This document shows positions 21,965 through 33,773 of a DNA stretch of 64,000 bases, piece by piece; position 1 is the stretch's first letter, and each line of letters starts with the position of its first letter. A program made the translations under genes and the position numbers. This DNA is from Cryptomeria japonica (Eukaryota; Streptophyta; Pinopsida; Cupressales; Cupressaceae): contig NC_081411.1 in assembly GCF_030272615.1 (NCBI RefSeq), forward strand, positions 187,433,449-187,497,448, written 5' to 3'. A model generated the notes under the pieces. That model saw only the letters and a program-made list of their open reading frames with translations, was not told the DNA's origin and did no database searches.

Positions 21965-22840
21965 TGCGAGATTATGCTTGAAGCAACCAAGATCAAAGAG
22001 ACCAAAAGATAGCATAATAAAGAGAGAAAATATGACAAGAATAAACTGTATTCCTATCAAGATGCAAAAGAGATCACTAGATCGTCATTACATACAGTGT
22101 ATGATAAGCCTTCTTATAAAGGCAAGGCTAAGAGACAAGAGAGCACACAATGATGGCATGTGGTGCAATGAGATGCAGGGGTAGGTAGGAGAAATAGTAA
22201 AATATTCCACATGAGGTGGATCACCCACCAAAGGTGGAATTATCATCCCACAATAAGTGGATATGATAAAATAACAACAATATCACACCATAAAAGGTGG
22301 AAATTCTCCTACATACACACTCCCAATGTATGCACATCCTCCTAAGTGTCTCATATGCAAACTACAATGTAATGCATGTACCTAAGACTCATCGAGCTAG
22401 CTGATAATATCTAAAAGGAAAAATAAATAAAAAGGACAGAAAGAGTTGTTTACTATTTAGTTGCTTGCGCTTACGTAGATGACCAAATCAATTCTCATTC
22501 GTAGGTAATTTTTAGCCAGAATTCAATGCAAGTTAGGCACTTCTTGTCACTCGGGATTTGATTGAAGAAATGAAATGGGAATGAATAATACGTAAAAGTA
22601 ATCCATTAACAGGTGGAGAGAAATATTTTGTTTCCGGTTGTGAATAAAGACACAATTTTTATACCCACTCCTCGCTCGTCGTTTCCCAGGGTCGGTCATA
22701 GACATTCTAGTAAAAGGGTCATCCTTGCCCTTCTTCCTCACCCCCTCTTAATCAACCGATTGAAAGCTTTCGGGAATACTGCTAAGTAAACTTAAGTAAA
22801 GTGTAATTATATCCAAGATGAATAAATAATTACACCAACA
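21965..22840 (-). repeat. 3' LTR, long form
   Basis: The minus strand starts TGTTGGTGTAATT after a G-run. It shares TTATGCTTGAAGCAACCAAG (+ strand, 21971) with the 5' LTR. Compared with the 5' LTR it holds about 110 extra bases after CCTATCA and about 390 extra bases after GCATGTACCTA. Confidence 0.8.
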
Positions 22841-23468
22841 CCCCCCATTAGGTGCAACTTAGGTGAATGCACTTAAGTCTATAATGCAACTAAGCAATGC
22901 AAGATGGGTCCCAGCTACAAGGCCATGTTAGGTACCCATGTACAAATGCAAATGCAATCTCTCATAGAGTGGGGAAAGAGAGAAAAACCCAATGGGAAAA
23001 AATCCTCCCCCAAAAGAGAGATGAAAACTATACAAAGAACTCTAAAAAAAGAACGCGAAGGACAAAACCCAATGTGAGGAAAAATTCCCCCCCATATGAG
23101 AGAAGAAGAGAGACTAAGTAGCCCCCCCTTAATGTAGAATCTGCACCAATGATAGAAGCTCAAAACTGAATGAATAAACTACTCCATGAACGATGAACAA
23201 TGTTCCTCCCCTTAGGAAGAAACAAAACCAAAGGTGTATCCATGAAGTCTCCCCAATCATTAAGGGAAGATGGAAAAAAACTCATGATGAATGAAGTCTC
23301 TGAAAACTGCTCAAGTGTTCCCATGTCATTGTTGAAAGTTACCCCCTCCGAAGGTGGTGTATTGATCCACACTGTTGAAAAAGGCACTCCAAGATCTAGT
23401 GGAGATTAATGTAGAACATGATCCAAAGACTCATATGTCTCCTCTAAAGATTAAGAGACCTTCTCCAA
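22841..23468 (-). other. Polypurine tract and non-coding 3' internal region
   Basis: On the minus strand, TAATGGGGGG (22850-22841) directly precedes the LTR start and serves as polypurine tract. Further G-runs (GGGGGGGG and GGGGGAGG type) lie at about 23110-23130 and 22997-23012. The rest, up to the gag-protease frame, holds no recognisable integrase or RT. Confidence 0.6.
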
Positions 23469-25289
23469 CTATTGTACATAAGACTCCACAATCATGTCAG
23501 CCTCAAAAGAATGATCATGTAGAGAATGAACAAGAGGGTCAAAGTGTTCCCTTGCAAAAATAAAAGAAGGATCATCTTCATCAAAGAGAAGATGAATGTC
23601 ATCAATGATGTCTCCCAAATCTGTAATGTAGGACTCCACAAACAAACCTACAATATTTGTCAAGTAGTTGTCCCAAGAAATTGAAGCTACAAGACAAGAT
23701 ATATCCTGTTGCATTGAATCACAAGAAGGCAAAATTATCGCATCATCTACATCATTAGGTGCAATAGGCAATGTGATATCAAGAGGAGGAGATGAAATGC
23801 AAGGCTCGAGAATGGGGTCACATGTGAGAATCCCCAAGTTCAAGTACCCAAAGTTCTCCTCAAAATTTGAATCATCAAAAGTAGTGTGATCATCATATGT
23901 AAAATCATCCTCATCAATAGGAACAAAATCCAAAAAGGAATATAACCGAGATGCATGATCCACAACCCCAGTCACAATGATAGCTCTACTCTCCAAGTCT
24001 CTAATGATAATTGACTCAGGTGTGAATTCCACAGTTTTCTTTGTTACCCCATGTGTAATTTGATAGATGGAAAGAATATTGTTTGTCAAATGGGGTACAC
24101 ATAACACATCATTGAAGGATTTATCCCCAATGGCAATAGATCTTTTCTCAATCACATCCATGTATGTATGATTGCCCATCAAAATATGCGACATGGTGCA
24201 AGGCTGAAATGAAGAGAACATAGACAACGAAGATGCCATATGATCAAAAGCCCTTGAAACTAGAAGCCATCTCCCTGAATCATGACTTGTAGTAGCACAG
24301 AGAGCTTGTCCTTTTCTTTTCCCAAAAAAATGAGTTTTTCCACTTGTTGAGGCCATGAATGCTTGCCCTTTCCCCTTTCATTGTGAGGAAGTAGAAGGTG
24401 ATGAATACTCCTTCTTGTAGGCATTAGGAAAATTAATGTTGTTCTTTTTGAGGATATGTAGGAGCTCATCAATCTTCTTAGAATGGCAACAACACTCCTC
24501 GTGACCAACCTTTTTACAATAGGCACAAGAAGGTCTCTCCTTCTTTGGTGAAATGTCCTTCTTGGAAGAGGATGAATCTCCTTGTTGTGGAGAAGGTGGT
24601 TCTTTGTCCTTAGGCTTTGATTGCCCTTTCTTCTTGTTTGAGTTGTCCTTTCCTTCATTTCCTTTGGTCCCTTGAGTTGCCACTAATGCTTGAGACTAAG
24701 AAGTCTTAAGAATGCCCATGCTTATCAACTTGTTTGCTCCATCATCAAATGTAGGCATTGTGTAGCTTGAATCCATTGTCATCATATGGGTTTGGAAACT
24801 AGAAACAAATGCTAGATATTCTTGTGGACGCTTGCCCATCAAATTGAAGATCAATTGAGTATCCTGCTTATCAATGCCACAATCCTTGAGTTGTGCCCTC
24901 AACTCTTTTGTCTTAGTGACATAATCTTGTATTGTATCAAATTTCTTGGGATCTAACATGGTGAGATCACTATCAATTTGATATGCCCAAATCTCATCAA
25001 CTTGACCATACAAGTCTTGAAACTTTTGTCAAGCATCCTTAATTAAGCTATATTTTTTAATATGAAAGATGAGATCTTTTGATACATAGTTTCTCAAGGT
25101 ACCACTTTTCATGATGTTCTTAGTGAGCCAATCCAAGTGACCATTGGGATTAGCCTTAGGATCAGTGGGAGAATCAATAGTTCCATCAATGTAATGATCT
25201 AACCCTTTTTCCATTAGTTTACTCCATGCATCAATTTTCCAAGTAGCATAATTATGTGGAGTTAAGAGAGGAAACTTAGGAGAACCCAT
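23469..25289 (-). pseudogene. gag: Copia gag-protease in one frame with three stops
   Basis: A single minus-strand frame runs from MGSPKFPLL (Met at 25289) to 23469. Only nonsense codons break it, at 25029-25031, 24696-24698 and 24378-24380; no frameshift is needed. The N-terminus has the gag phrase HNYATWKIDAWSKLM. The middle resembles the UBN2 region (QDYVTKTKELRAQLKDCG, PQEYLAFVSSF). A CCHC knuckle, CAYCKKVGHEECCC, lies in 24683-24378. The protease motif, normally WLLDSGASDHM, reads WLLVSRAFDHM, so the catalytic Asp (V at 24260-24258) and Gly are both replaced. An acidic Asp/Pro-rich tail replaces the integrase. The frame's integrity apart from stops suggests it was one long gag-protease ORF. 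Confidence 0.75.
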
Positions 25290-25340
25290 ATCAAAAAAAT
25301 GAAAGAACACAAGAGACACCAAAAAAAAAAAAAAACTCAA

Positions 25341-27104
25341 TCAAAGTACACCCCCCCCTCCCCCCCGCAAAAAAAAAATGATGATTTTGGCACTTTATAT
25401 GTAGTGCGCATACAATAGGCCACTTGCAAACAATGACAAAGTGGATTTCTGATTTTTTTTTACAACTACCCCAATAGGATTAGAACTACAATGCAAAAGA
25501 CCAAAAGTATAGATCTATGCAATACAAGTGCCAAATTGGCCAAAAAAAGACCATATGTTGAAAGTACAATTTACACTCCAAATCGCTACAAACTGATAAA
25601 TTATTATGAAAGTAGAAAAAAAATCATGCACTTTAAAAAAAAAAGGGCACCTAAAAGGGAGTTCGTATGAGCCCAAACGGAGTCCTGGAACTTGCGGAAA
25701 TGAGGATTGGACAGGTACAGTCACCAAAAACTGAATTTTTTGATAAATATATCCACCCAAATCAAAAAATAATACCCCCACAATAAAGTACACAAAAAAT
25801 TAACCCATTTCAAAAAACATTTCACTAAAAAAGGAGACAGAATGAGCAAGATATGAGCTTTCAAAGTTGGGCAAAAAATCAAAACTGCTCAACAATGAGG
25901 GGCTGATAAATTTTTTAAAATGATGACGTCAGCAAACCATAGGGTTAAATTTGATGGTCATATGGCCATCACCAAAACTTCACCTCCCTACCTGTGCGGA
26001 TGTCTGTACTGTACGGACTGACACGTGTCAGACGATGATTAATTATGTATCATACGGAATATGACATAGTGGTCCCGCATGTCTGGTGACGTGGCAATGA
26101 CTGAGCGCAAAGGTGGCAGTATGTTTTCTGATGTGTTTGCTTATTTTTTGCTGACGTGGTAGCCAACTGGGTGGTCGTATAGTGACGTGGCGCAATCAAC
26201 ATGTGACATGTGTCGTAAAAGTGTAAATTATGCAACCGATGTGGCGGCCAAACTATGTTGTATGAGGCACTGAGCTAGCAGTTGAACAAGTCACATGGGC
26301 GAATAATGGAGGGTCATGTGGCAGTCGCGTGTTGAATGTGAGTGTGCCACGTGGCGGTGGTCACACTATCTTCGTGCGCGGTGAAATGAAGTCATTGGTG
26401 GTCGGGATGCCAAGTGGCAGGGCGGTGGGACTAGTGTCATGGAGGGCCTAGAATGGGAACACAGCCGAGGCGGCAGAGAACGTCGCCGAGAAAAAAATCG
26501 TCAAAGCAGAGGGGGCCAGGAGATCGTCGGTGTGGGGAGCAAAAACGTCGGTGAAGAGCCGTGAGGTGGTCGGCAACCAAGAAGGAGTCATGAGGTTGTC
26601 ACCGGTCGGGAGAGAAGTGTCGGAAGAGGTTGTTGGAGCAGCGTCGATAGCAAGCATACGGATCTGAAAGGTGCAATGGCCAGAAAGTGTGCAAGCCTTG
26701 CAAACCTACAGTCTACATACCCTACAACTATGCAATGGATAGAGTACGATATATTTTGGTTTAAAACAAAACTTTTACAGAGCCCCCAATTTACATATAA
26801 AAAAAACTGCAGTTAATATAATGAAATTAAAAAAATTCACATATTAAAAAATGTATATATAGATATATTTTTAATAAAATATGTACTGCCTAGCCAAATA
26901 GGCTAATTTTTTCCTCCAAAACCGATTTTCTTCAAAATAGGCCGAATTTATAGTTAAAATTCATGGAAATGGCCTTCCAAACACAATGGTGAGGTCAAAT
27001 TTGGTCTAGAATGCATCTATAAGATGTTGCTCCTTAGATCTGCCTCTTGACCTCCTTCAAAGACACAATAAAATCTCTCCAAAGGCTATGCAAAGGTGCT
27101 CTAA
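25341..27104 (-). other. 1.7-kb untranslated leader of the gag-protease element
   Basis: This lies between the primer-binding site and gag. The gag-proximal part (25341-25800) is A-rich on the + strand with homopolymer runs. The middle (25980-26660) is distinctly GC-richer than its neighbours, with several ACGT-core motifs. Open frames there (for example 26448-26657 minus, Ala/Thr/Ser/Asp-rich) have biased composition and no known domain. The distal part (26760-26900) is very AT-rich. Confidence 0.5.
26019..26355. promoter_or_regulatory. Cluster of ACGT-core (bZIP/G-box type) motifs
   Basis: TGACACGTGTCA (26019-26030, perfect 12-bp palindrome), TGACGTGGC (26087-26095), TGACGTGGT (26152-26160), TGACGTGGC (26183-26191) and GCCACGTGGC (26346-26355, perfect palindrome). 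TGACGTGG and CACGTG are known plant bZIP/bHLH binding cores. Function here is inferred from motif density only. Confidence 0.5.
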
Positions 27105-27118
27105 CCGCTTTGATATCA
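27105..27118 (-). promoter_or_regulatory. Primer-binding site
   Basis: The minus strand reads TGATATCAAAGCGG, two bases from the LTR end. It is one change from the TGGTATCAAAGC form, again Met-tRNA type. Confidence 0.7.
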
Positions 27119-27120
27119 TG

Positions 27121-27498
27121 TGAGATTATGCTTGAAGCAACCAAGATCAAAGAGACCAAAAGATAGTACAATAAAGAGAGATAAAATATGACAAAAATAA
27201 ATTGCATTCCTATCAATGAGATGCAAGGGTAGGTGGGGGTAGGTAGGAGAAATAGTAAAATATTCTACATGAGATGGATCACCCACCGAAGGTGGAATTA
27301 TCATCCCAAAATAAGTGGATATGATAAAGTAACAACAATATCACACCATAAAAGGTGGAAATTCTTCTACAAACACACTCCCAATGTATGCACATATTCC
27401 TAAGTGTCTCATATGCAAACTACAATGTAATGCATGTACCTAGGTAAACTTAAGTAAAGTGTAATTATATCCAAGATAAATAAATAATTACACCAACA
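27121..27498 (-). repeat. 5' LTR, short form (378 bp)
   Basis: Minus-strand ends are TGTTGGTGTAATT (27498) and ...AATCTCA (27121). It is collinear with 21965-22840 except for two missing internal blocks, so it cannot be a full promoter-bearing LTR. Confidence 0.8.
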
Positions 27499-28021
27499 AA
27501 GGGAAAGTATTGGAGCCAAAAGTATCCCTTCAAATTCTAAGGAGGCAATCCAAGAGTTGGGGATGTTTGGAATGAAGATTCTTCTTTGGGCACCTTGTTT
27601 AGTGCTTTATAGTTCTTGGCAAGTCGAAAATCAACATTTTGGATGTAGAAATTATGAGGAACAATTGAATGTACAGTTACTCTCCAAGAATAAGGATAAG
27701 TTGAGGCATAAAGAGGTTGCCCACAAGTTCACATGTGCTTCCATATGGGAGGCAAAGAGGAGAATGGAAGTGAATGTATTGTAATCCCATTTATTTGAAG
27801 ATAATGCATACTTGTCCTTTTTTCTTGGTGGAGGTTTTTCACGACGATTTCTCCACATAAATATTGTGTTATGTCATGTTCTTATGTTGTTGATTTGTGT
27901 CTCTTTTTTGCTCTCTTATGATGATGTAATGCTTTATTTATTGTTGGTACAAGTTCACACAAGGTAGTGTTGTTAAGCATGATACAATGGCTGAATTTTA
28001 GCATCATAAAGAAATGGATTT
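27499..28021. other. Spacer, nothing recognised
   Basis: Half a kilobase between two minus-strand copia elements. It ends in AATGGATTT (28013-28021), which recurs after the right end of the next element. No domain seen in the open frame at 27557-27784. Confidence 0.4.
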
Positions 28022-29247
28022 TGTTGGCAACAACAATGAAGAAATCTGAGAGGGGGATGAATCAGTTTTCACCAGATCTACAAACTTATTCACAAATTCA
28101 AATCTGACAAATTGTAGTAATAACAGAGATAACCAAATTGAAAGCACAACATGCAACACCAATATTTTGACGTGGAAAACCTGGTTAAGGTAAAAACCAT
28201 GGTGGGAACCTACCCACAGTAAGATAATACTTTGCAATATTATGTGAAAATATTAAAATGGGGAATGCACATGCATTCAGGCACACTGCTCAAAAGATAA
28301 TGACCTGAAGGCTACAACCCTCAGGGAAGTCTCACGGACTTACAACAAGATTCGGACTACAATCCAAAAGAAATGAACTAAAAGAATATCATCTCCAAAT
28401 GCTTGATTACAGTTCCTCTTATGCACAATTGTTTGTTCTGCAACACCAATCTCTACTCAATCACAATGTCGAAGGATGAATCACTTGCTCACACATACAC
28501 CACTATCTCATAAGGAAAACACAACCTCGATACCCAAAATTACATGAGTATATCACCTATATATACAATTCATCAACCTTGACAACAAGGTTGGCTAAAC
28601 CCTCAACTCACAATTACTAAATTACGTCACACGATACAAAGATCGACCACTGGACCAATATAATGATTTACATGACATAACATGGACCTAAATCAAATTT
28701 TCAAACACTCAACTCCACTAGAAATCACACCAAGATCAACCGCAATACGATACACCACCAGAAATGCCGCATAACATGAAAAATCATCACTGGGTCATGA
28801 AAACCACCAATAACTCGCAACGATCAATGTGGATCATCAAAATAAATAGGACACAACTAGGAAACACTAGCAAGAATGTTAAAATGATCAGTAACAGCTA
28901 CACCAACACCACTTATCAAATCTTCATCGATCAACATCTGAAAACTCAAGAACACATCCAATCAAAAACTATCCCAAAGAAAGATAACTTGCAAAGCACC
29001 AAATCACGAACCATCTGAAATGAAGATACATGGGATCATTCAAAACAATATCCCAAAATATCTGATCAAGATCTAATCACACCAGAATATACCGGAGGAA
29101 ATACTGAATTCTACAAAGCACCAACACAGGAATCAAAACTGCAAACCGGATCATGAGATCTTCTCAATCTGCAATCACTGGAGCAATTCACGAGACTATG
29201 TTGACATAAATAGCAACAACATATCATAGTAGAAAAAATGTCCAACT
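28022..29247 (-). repeat. 3' LTR (1226 bp)
   Basis: The + strand starts TGTTGGCAACAAC and carries the shared block CTGAGAGGGGGATGAATCAG (28046-28065) and GACGTGGAAAACC...AAAAACCATGGTGGG (about 28169-28205). It is collinear with 33774-35002. Confidence 0.85.
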
Positions 29248-29260
29248 ATCTCCCCATTTG
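29248..29260 (-). promoter_or_regulatory. Polypurine tract
   Basis: The minus strand reads CAAATGGGGAGAT directly before the LTR start, preceded by GTTGCCATCAATAC as in the other copia elements here. Confidence 0.75.
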
Positions 29261-29559
29261 GTATTGATGGCAACATATGAATGTGAAAAACAATCAATGC
29301 AAAGAAATAAGATATCTCCAGCAAACTCCCCCTAAGATCAAGACAGATAAAGAAGCTTTTCACATGATCTCTCTCCCCCTTTGACATTAATGAAAAAGGT
29401 CCTCAAAACAAAAAACCAAACTCTCCCCTTTAGAAAAAATGAATCTCTCCCCCTAAAACACATAACCAGACTACTCCACCAGAAGAGCAGCACCAACCCA
29501 TCAATCTTGATAAAGAGATAAGACTGTGAAGTCCACCGGATTGATGCAAATCAATGCAT

Positions 29560-31397
29560 CTAGTTTTCATCAGGAGGGGTAGATACCCCTAACTTGTCTC
29601 TCAAATAGACAAATTTATCTACAGGCAAAGTTTTGGTGAAAATATCAGCAGTCTGTTCCTTTGTAGATACATACTCTAGCTTCACTTTCTCTTCACTGAC
29701 TTGTTCTCTCAAGTAATGATATTTGATTGACACATGTTTAGTTTTTGAATGTTGCACCAAATTCTTTGACATGTTAATAGCATTGGAATTATCACAGTAT
29801 ATGATAGTAGGCTCATCATGGATAACATTGATATCCTTCGACATTTTCTTCATCTAAATTACCTAAGTGCAATTACTAGTAGCAGTAATGTACTCAGCTT
29901 CAAAAGTAGATAAAGATACTAAATCTTGGTTCTTACTAGCCCATGAAACCAATTTCTTACCCAAAAAGAATGCCCCACTAGTACTACTCTTCTAGTCATC
30001 TACATCACCAGCCCAATCAGCATCAGTGTAAGCACATAACATGAAATTATCATTCCTCGAATACTACAAACCATAATCAACATCAGTGTAAGCACATAAC
30101 ACGAAATCATCATTCCTCAGATACCACAAACCATAATCCACTCTCTTTCGGATCAGCTTGATATCTAGCAGCCATACACACAACATGCATAATGTCTAGT
30201 CTGGTCTGAGTAAGATTTAGTAGTACACCAACCATAGATCTGTACAAACTCTGATTAGCTTTCAGAGATTCATCATTCTTAGATAATTGGCAGCCAGTCA
30301 CCATCTAACCCAAACTTCTTCAACAATTCCCTCACATATTTAGTTTGAGATATAAATATATCTTTTCTAGTATGTGAAATCTGCAAACCTACGAAAAATT
30401 CCATCTCACCTATCATAGACATCTCAAATCACCGACAAACTTCATGTGCAAGTCATCATCTCCTCCAAAGATAATATCATCAACAAAGACTTCAACAATC
30501 AAGATGGTATAATTCTCAATCTTAGTACAGATTACAATCAGCAACACCTTTGTTAAATCCCAATTTCAACAAATACTTATCTAATCTAGCATACTAGTCT
30601 CTAGGGGCTTGTTTCAATCCATAAAGAGCTTTCTTCAGCTTACATACCACGTCTCCATCATCTGATAATGAAAATCCATTAGGTTGCTCAATGTAGACTT
30701 CTTTCTCAAGATCAACATTCAAAAAGGTAGATTTGACATCCATCTAATATACCTTGAAATCTTTATAAGCAGCATATGCAAGCAACAGTCTAACAACTTC
30801 AAGTCTGGCCACCATAGAAAAAGTCTCCTCATAGTCAATTCCTTCTTTTTATGAATATCCTTTGCATACCAATCTATCTTTGTTCCTGATAACTTCACCA
30901 GCTTCATTCAATTTATTCTTGAATACCCATTTAGTACCTATAACATTCTTATCTTTAGGTCTAGGCACAAGTACCCATGTGTTATTCTTTTCAATCTAAT
31001 TTAATTCTTCTTTCATAGCTCTCATCCAATTTTCATCTTTGCAAGCTTCAGCAACATCTTTAGGTTCAACTTTAGAAATCAAACGTACTTCTTCAGCAAC
31101 TAACCTTCTTCTAGTCATCACACCTTTATTTTTATCACCAATAATTTAATTTTCAGAATGATTCAATCTCACAGACCTAAGAGTCTTCTGATTGTTCTAA
31201 TTTTCAGGTTCTTGCACCTCTTCGCTGGTAGCAACAACATTTGGATTAATTGTCTCTACCGGATCAGTCTTCTTCAGTTCTTCAGTCTGAATAGGGGCTA
31301 GAACAACATGTTGTCCATCATCATATCCACATTCTCTGATCTCTTTTCCAAGGTTCTCATCCACCTTCACATTTGCACTTTCCACTATCTTTCTCAA
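29560..31397 (-). pseudogene. pol: Copia RT-RNase H, broken
   Basis: The RNase H C-terminus is open at 29853-29560 (PTIIYCDNSNAINMSKN, SKTKHVSIKYHYLREQ, KEQTADIFTKTLP). The RT-RNase H connection is at 30304-30110 (SLYRSMVGVLLNLTQTRLDIM). RT catalytic FVDD lies at 30487-30476 within VEVFVDDIIFGGDD. The RT N-terminal portion and the linker after integrase run to about 31397, interrupted by stops and frame changes. A 60-bp in-frame tandem duplication (30021-30140) lies in the RNase H region. Confidence 0.8.
30021..30140 (-). repeat. 60-bp tandem duplication in RNase H
   Basis: CATCAGTGTAAGCACATAAC begins at 30021 and again at 30081, with collinear similarity across the 60-bp unit (20 codons). 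Several substitutions separate the copies, so the duplication is not recent. Confidence 0.8.
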
Positions 31398-31455
31398 TCT
31401 TTTGTTGTAGCATCGCTAGGCTTTTCTCTTTGACGAATATCCCCAAGAAAATTCC

Positions 31456-32673
31456 TCAATCACTCCTTCCGTCAAACTTTCCTATATCCTCATCTCTCTT
31501 GATATAACATTTGATACCAAACACTCTGAAATATCTCACCAAACCATAGCTCATAAGGGGTCTTATCGGTATCACCTTTGATATGGACTCTTTTGAATGT
31601 GTAAATAGCAGTGCTAATAGCTTCTCTCGAATAGATCTTTGGAACATTTCCTTCAATCAACATAGTCCTTGCAGCATCCAAAATAGTTTTGTTCTTCCTT
31701 TCAACAAATCCATTCTGCTGAGGGGTTCTAGGAGCAGATAATTGTCTTCTAATCCCATGCTTTTCACAGAATGAGTCAAATTCATTAGAACACAATTCTC
31801 CTCCTTTGTCAGATCTCAAACATTTCACCTTCAATCCTGACTCAGCCTCAACCTTTGCTTTGAATATCTTGAATTTATCCAATGCTTCTGATTTCTCCTT
31901 AAAAAAGACAACCCACATCATCTTGGAATAATCATCAATTAGCAACATAAAATATTTGTCACCCTGCACACTTCTAACATTTGTAGGTCCACATAGGTCA
32001 ATATGCACAAGGTCTAGCAATCCATTAGATTTATATTGTTTTCTCTTGAAAGAAATCCTTGTTTGCTCACCCAACTGACATTCTTTACATATGGGATAGC
32101 AGGTTGAACAATCTTAGGCAAATCTCTAACAACTTGTGTAGAACTGATCTTAATCATTGAATCAAAATTAACATGACACATTCTCCTATGCCACAACCAA
32201 CTCTCATCAATCTGAGCAATCAAACAACTTTTCCTTCCAACATTCAAATGAAAAATGTTACCTTCAATCTTAGTCCCAGATGCAATCTCTATACCAAAGG
32301 CGTTTAGGATCTTGCATTTTCCATTCTTGAATTGTAGATCATAACCTTTATCAACCATATGTCCAACACTCAAAAGATTATGCTTCAAACCTTCAACATA
32401 CAAGACATCATCAGTATTATGCTTACCATCAAAGGAAATAGAACCTCTGCCACAGATCACACAGACTTTGTCATCTCCAAATCTTACTATTCCACCATCA
32501 TACCTTTTCATACTCACAAATTTGCTCTTATCACCGGTCATATGATGTGAACCACCACTATCAATCACCCATTCATCCTTTTCTTCAACTTTAGCAGCTA
32601 AAGCTTTCTCCTCAATAGTACAGCTAGTCGAATCAACAGTTATAGGTCCATCTTCTTTAATGGCAAGAAACAC
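31456..32673 (-). pseudogene. pol: Copia protease-integrase
   Basis: The open segment 32673-32014 holds the protease motif WVIDSGGSHHMTGDKSKF (catalytic D-S-G kept) and the GAG-pre-integrase motif WLWHRRMCHVNFDSMIKISS. The overlapping frame 32074-31490 holds the integrase core with all three acidic residues visible: D in VHIDLCGP, D in LRSDKGGE and E in FVERKNKTILDAARTML, plus TPYELWFG. A frameshift at about 32040-32070 separates the two parts, and another near 31560 disrupts the C-terminal side. This is the best kept integrase core in the window, but it is not in one frame with gag or RT. Confidence 0.85.
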
Positions 32674-32751
32674 AACTTCATCTTCTTCTGATTCTTCATC
32701 TGTAACACCTTCATCACCAATATAATAGCAGTTTTTCGGATTCCTATACTT

Positions 32752-33717
32752 CTAGTTAGACTTGTAAGGCTTATCATACTTCGCATGCTTCTCATATCTA
32801 TCATTCCTATCATGCTTATCAAACTTATCGTGCCTATCATATTTAGCCATTCTCTCTAGGAACCTAGAAGCAATTTGTCCTATCTTATTACAAGAGAAAA
32901 ATTTCAAAGGAAATTTTCCATCATACTTACCAGCTCCTTTAGGAAAAATTCGGGCAATCAATGCTTCAAGCTCATCTAGCTCTCTTTCTTTTTCTTCGAT
33001 TTCTCTTCTCTCTTTCATATTTGGATAGTCTACACTCATCAGGATCATACTTTTTTCTTTCTGGATACAGATGCTAATGCTCTAAATGTTGTCTTAGACT
33101 TTCCATATGATTCACCAAACTCGCTTAGTTCAAAAGAAACAATCTTTCCAACCAACATATCTCGTCATTGTAGTCACACTTTGGATCTCATCAATAGCAG
33201 CTACCTTGTGTTTATAAGTAGGAGGCAATGATATCAGCACCTTGGCAACAATTTCATCTTCTTCAAGGGTTCCACCAGCACATCTGATACCTAGGACAAG
33301 GTCATTCACCTTATCCATAAAAGAGTGTATGTTCTCATCTTCCCCCATTTTCAACATCTCATACTTTCCTTTCAAAATCTGCAGCTTAGCAACTTTCACT
33401 TGTTTGTCTCCTTCATATAGGGTCTCAAGCTTCTCCCAGATCTCATGTGTGGTCTGAAGTCCCATTACATTTGTCATCTCTGAATCAGTCAAGGCACTAA
33501 GAAACGCTTCCTTTGCTCTAATATTATTTTCAGCTTCCTTGATCTCATCAACAGTAACCGGTCCATTCTGAGGAATAGAATAAGCATTCTTCATGATCTT
33601 CCAATAATCTTCTCCATGACATTTCAAATGCACCTCCATCTGATTCTTCCATATAGCATAGTTACTTACATCAAATCTCATACTCTCCTTCTTAAAGATA
33701 ACACCTCTAGTTGCCAT
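32752..33717 (-). pseudogene. gag: Copia gag, knuckle degraded
   Basis: Met of MATRGVIFKKES lies at about 33717. The UBN2 region is clear (YAIWKNQMEVHLKCHGEDYW, EIWEKLETLYEGDKQVKVAK, HSFMDKVNDLVLGIRCAGGT, VLISLPPTYKHKVAAIDE) up to 33130. A frame change follows. The nucleocapsid part (33048-32752) reads FSCNKIGQIASRF where CFNCNKIGHIASRC is usual, so three of four zinc ligands are gone. A Lys/Asp/His-rich repeat (KHDRNDRYEKHAKYDK) follows. Confidence 0.8.
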
Positions 33718-33759
33718 CCCGTATCTCCTCAAGCGGTTAAGCTTCTTTTGGATGATCTA

Positions 33760-33770
33760 GCTCTGATACT
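33760..33770 (-). promoter_or_regulatory. Primer-binding site, one change
   Basis: The minus strand reads AGTATCAGAGC three bases (ATT) from the LTR end; TGGTATCAGAGC is expected. Confidence 0.7.
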
Positions 33771-33773
33771 AAT

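Larger units (their letters stand above)
21965..27498 (-). mobile_element. Copia-like gag-protease element lacking pol
   Basis: Two LTR copies in the same orientation (5' 27498-27121; 3' 22840-21965) flank a 4.28-kb internal region. It has a primer-binding site, a long leader, a gag-protease frame and a polypurine tract, but no integrase, RT or RNase H. Flanking pentamers GAGGG (21960-21964) and AAGGG (27499-27503) agree at four of five positions, a plausible decayed target duplication. The LTRs differ greatly in length (876 and 378 bp) because the 5' copy lacks two blocks. Confidence 0.8.

Noticed and set aside
26448-26657. Minus-strand open frame rich in Ala/Thr/Ser/Asp
   Set aside because: Its composition follows the local GC-rich island; no domain, no supported start, and it sits in the leader of a retroelement.
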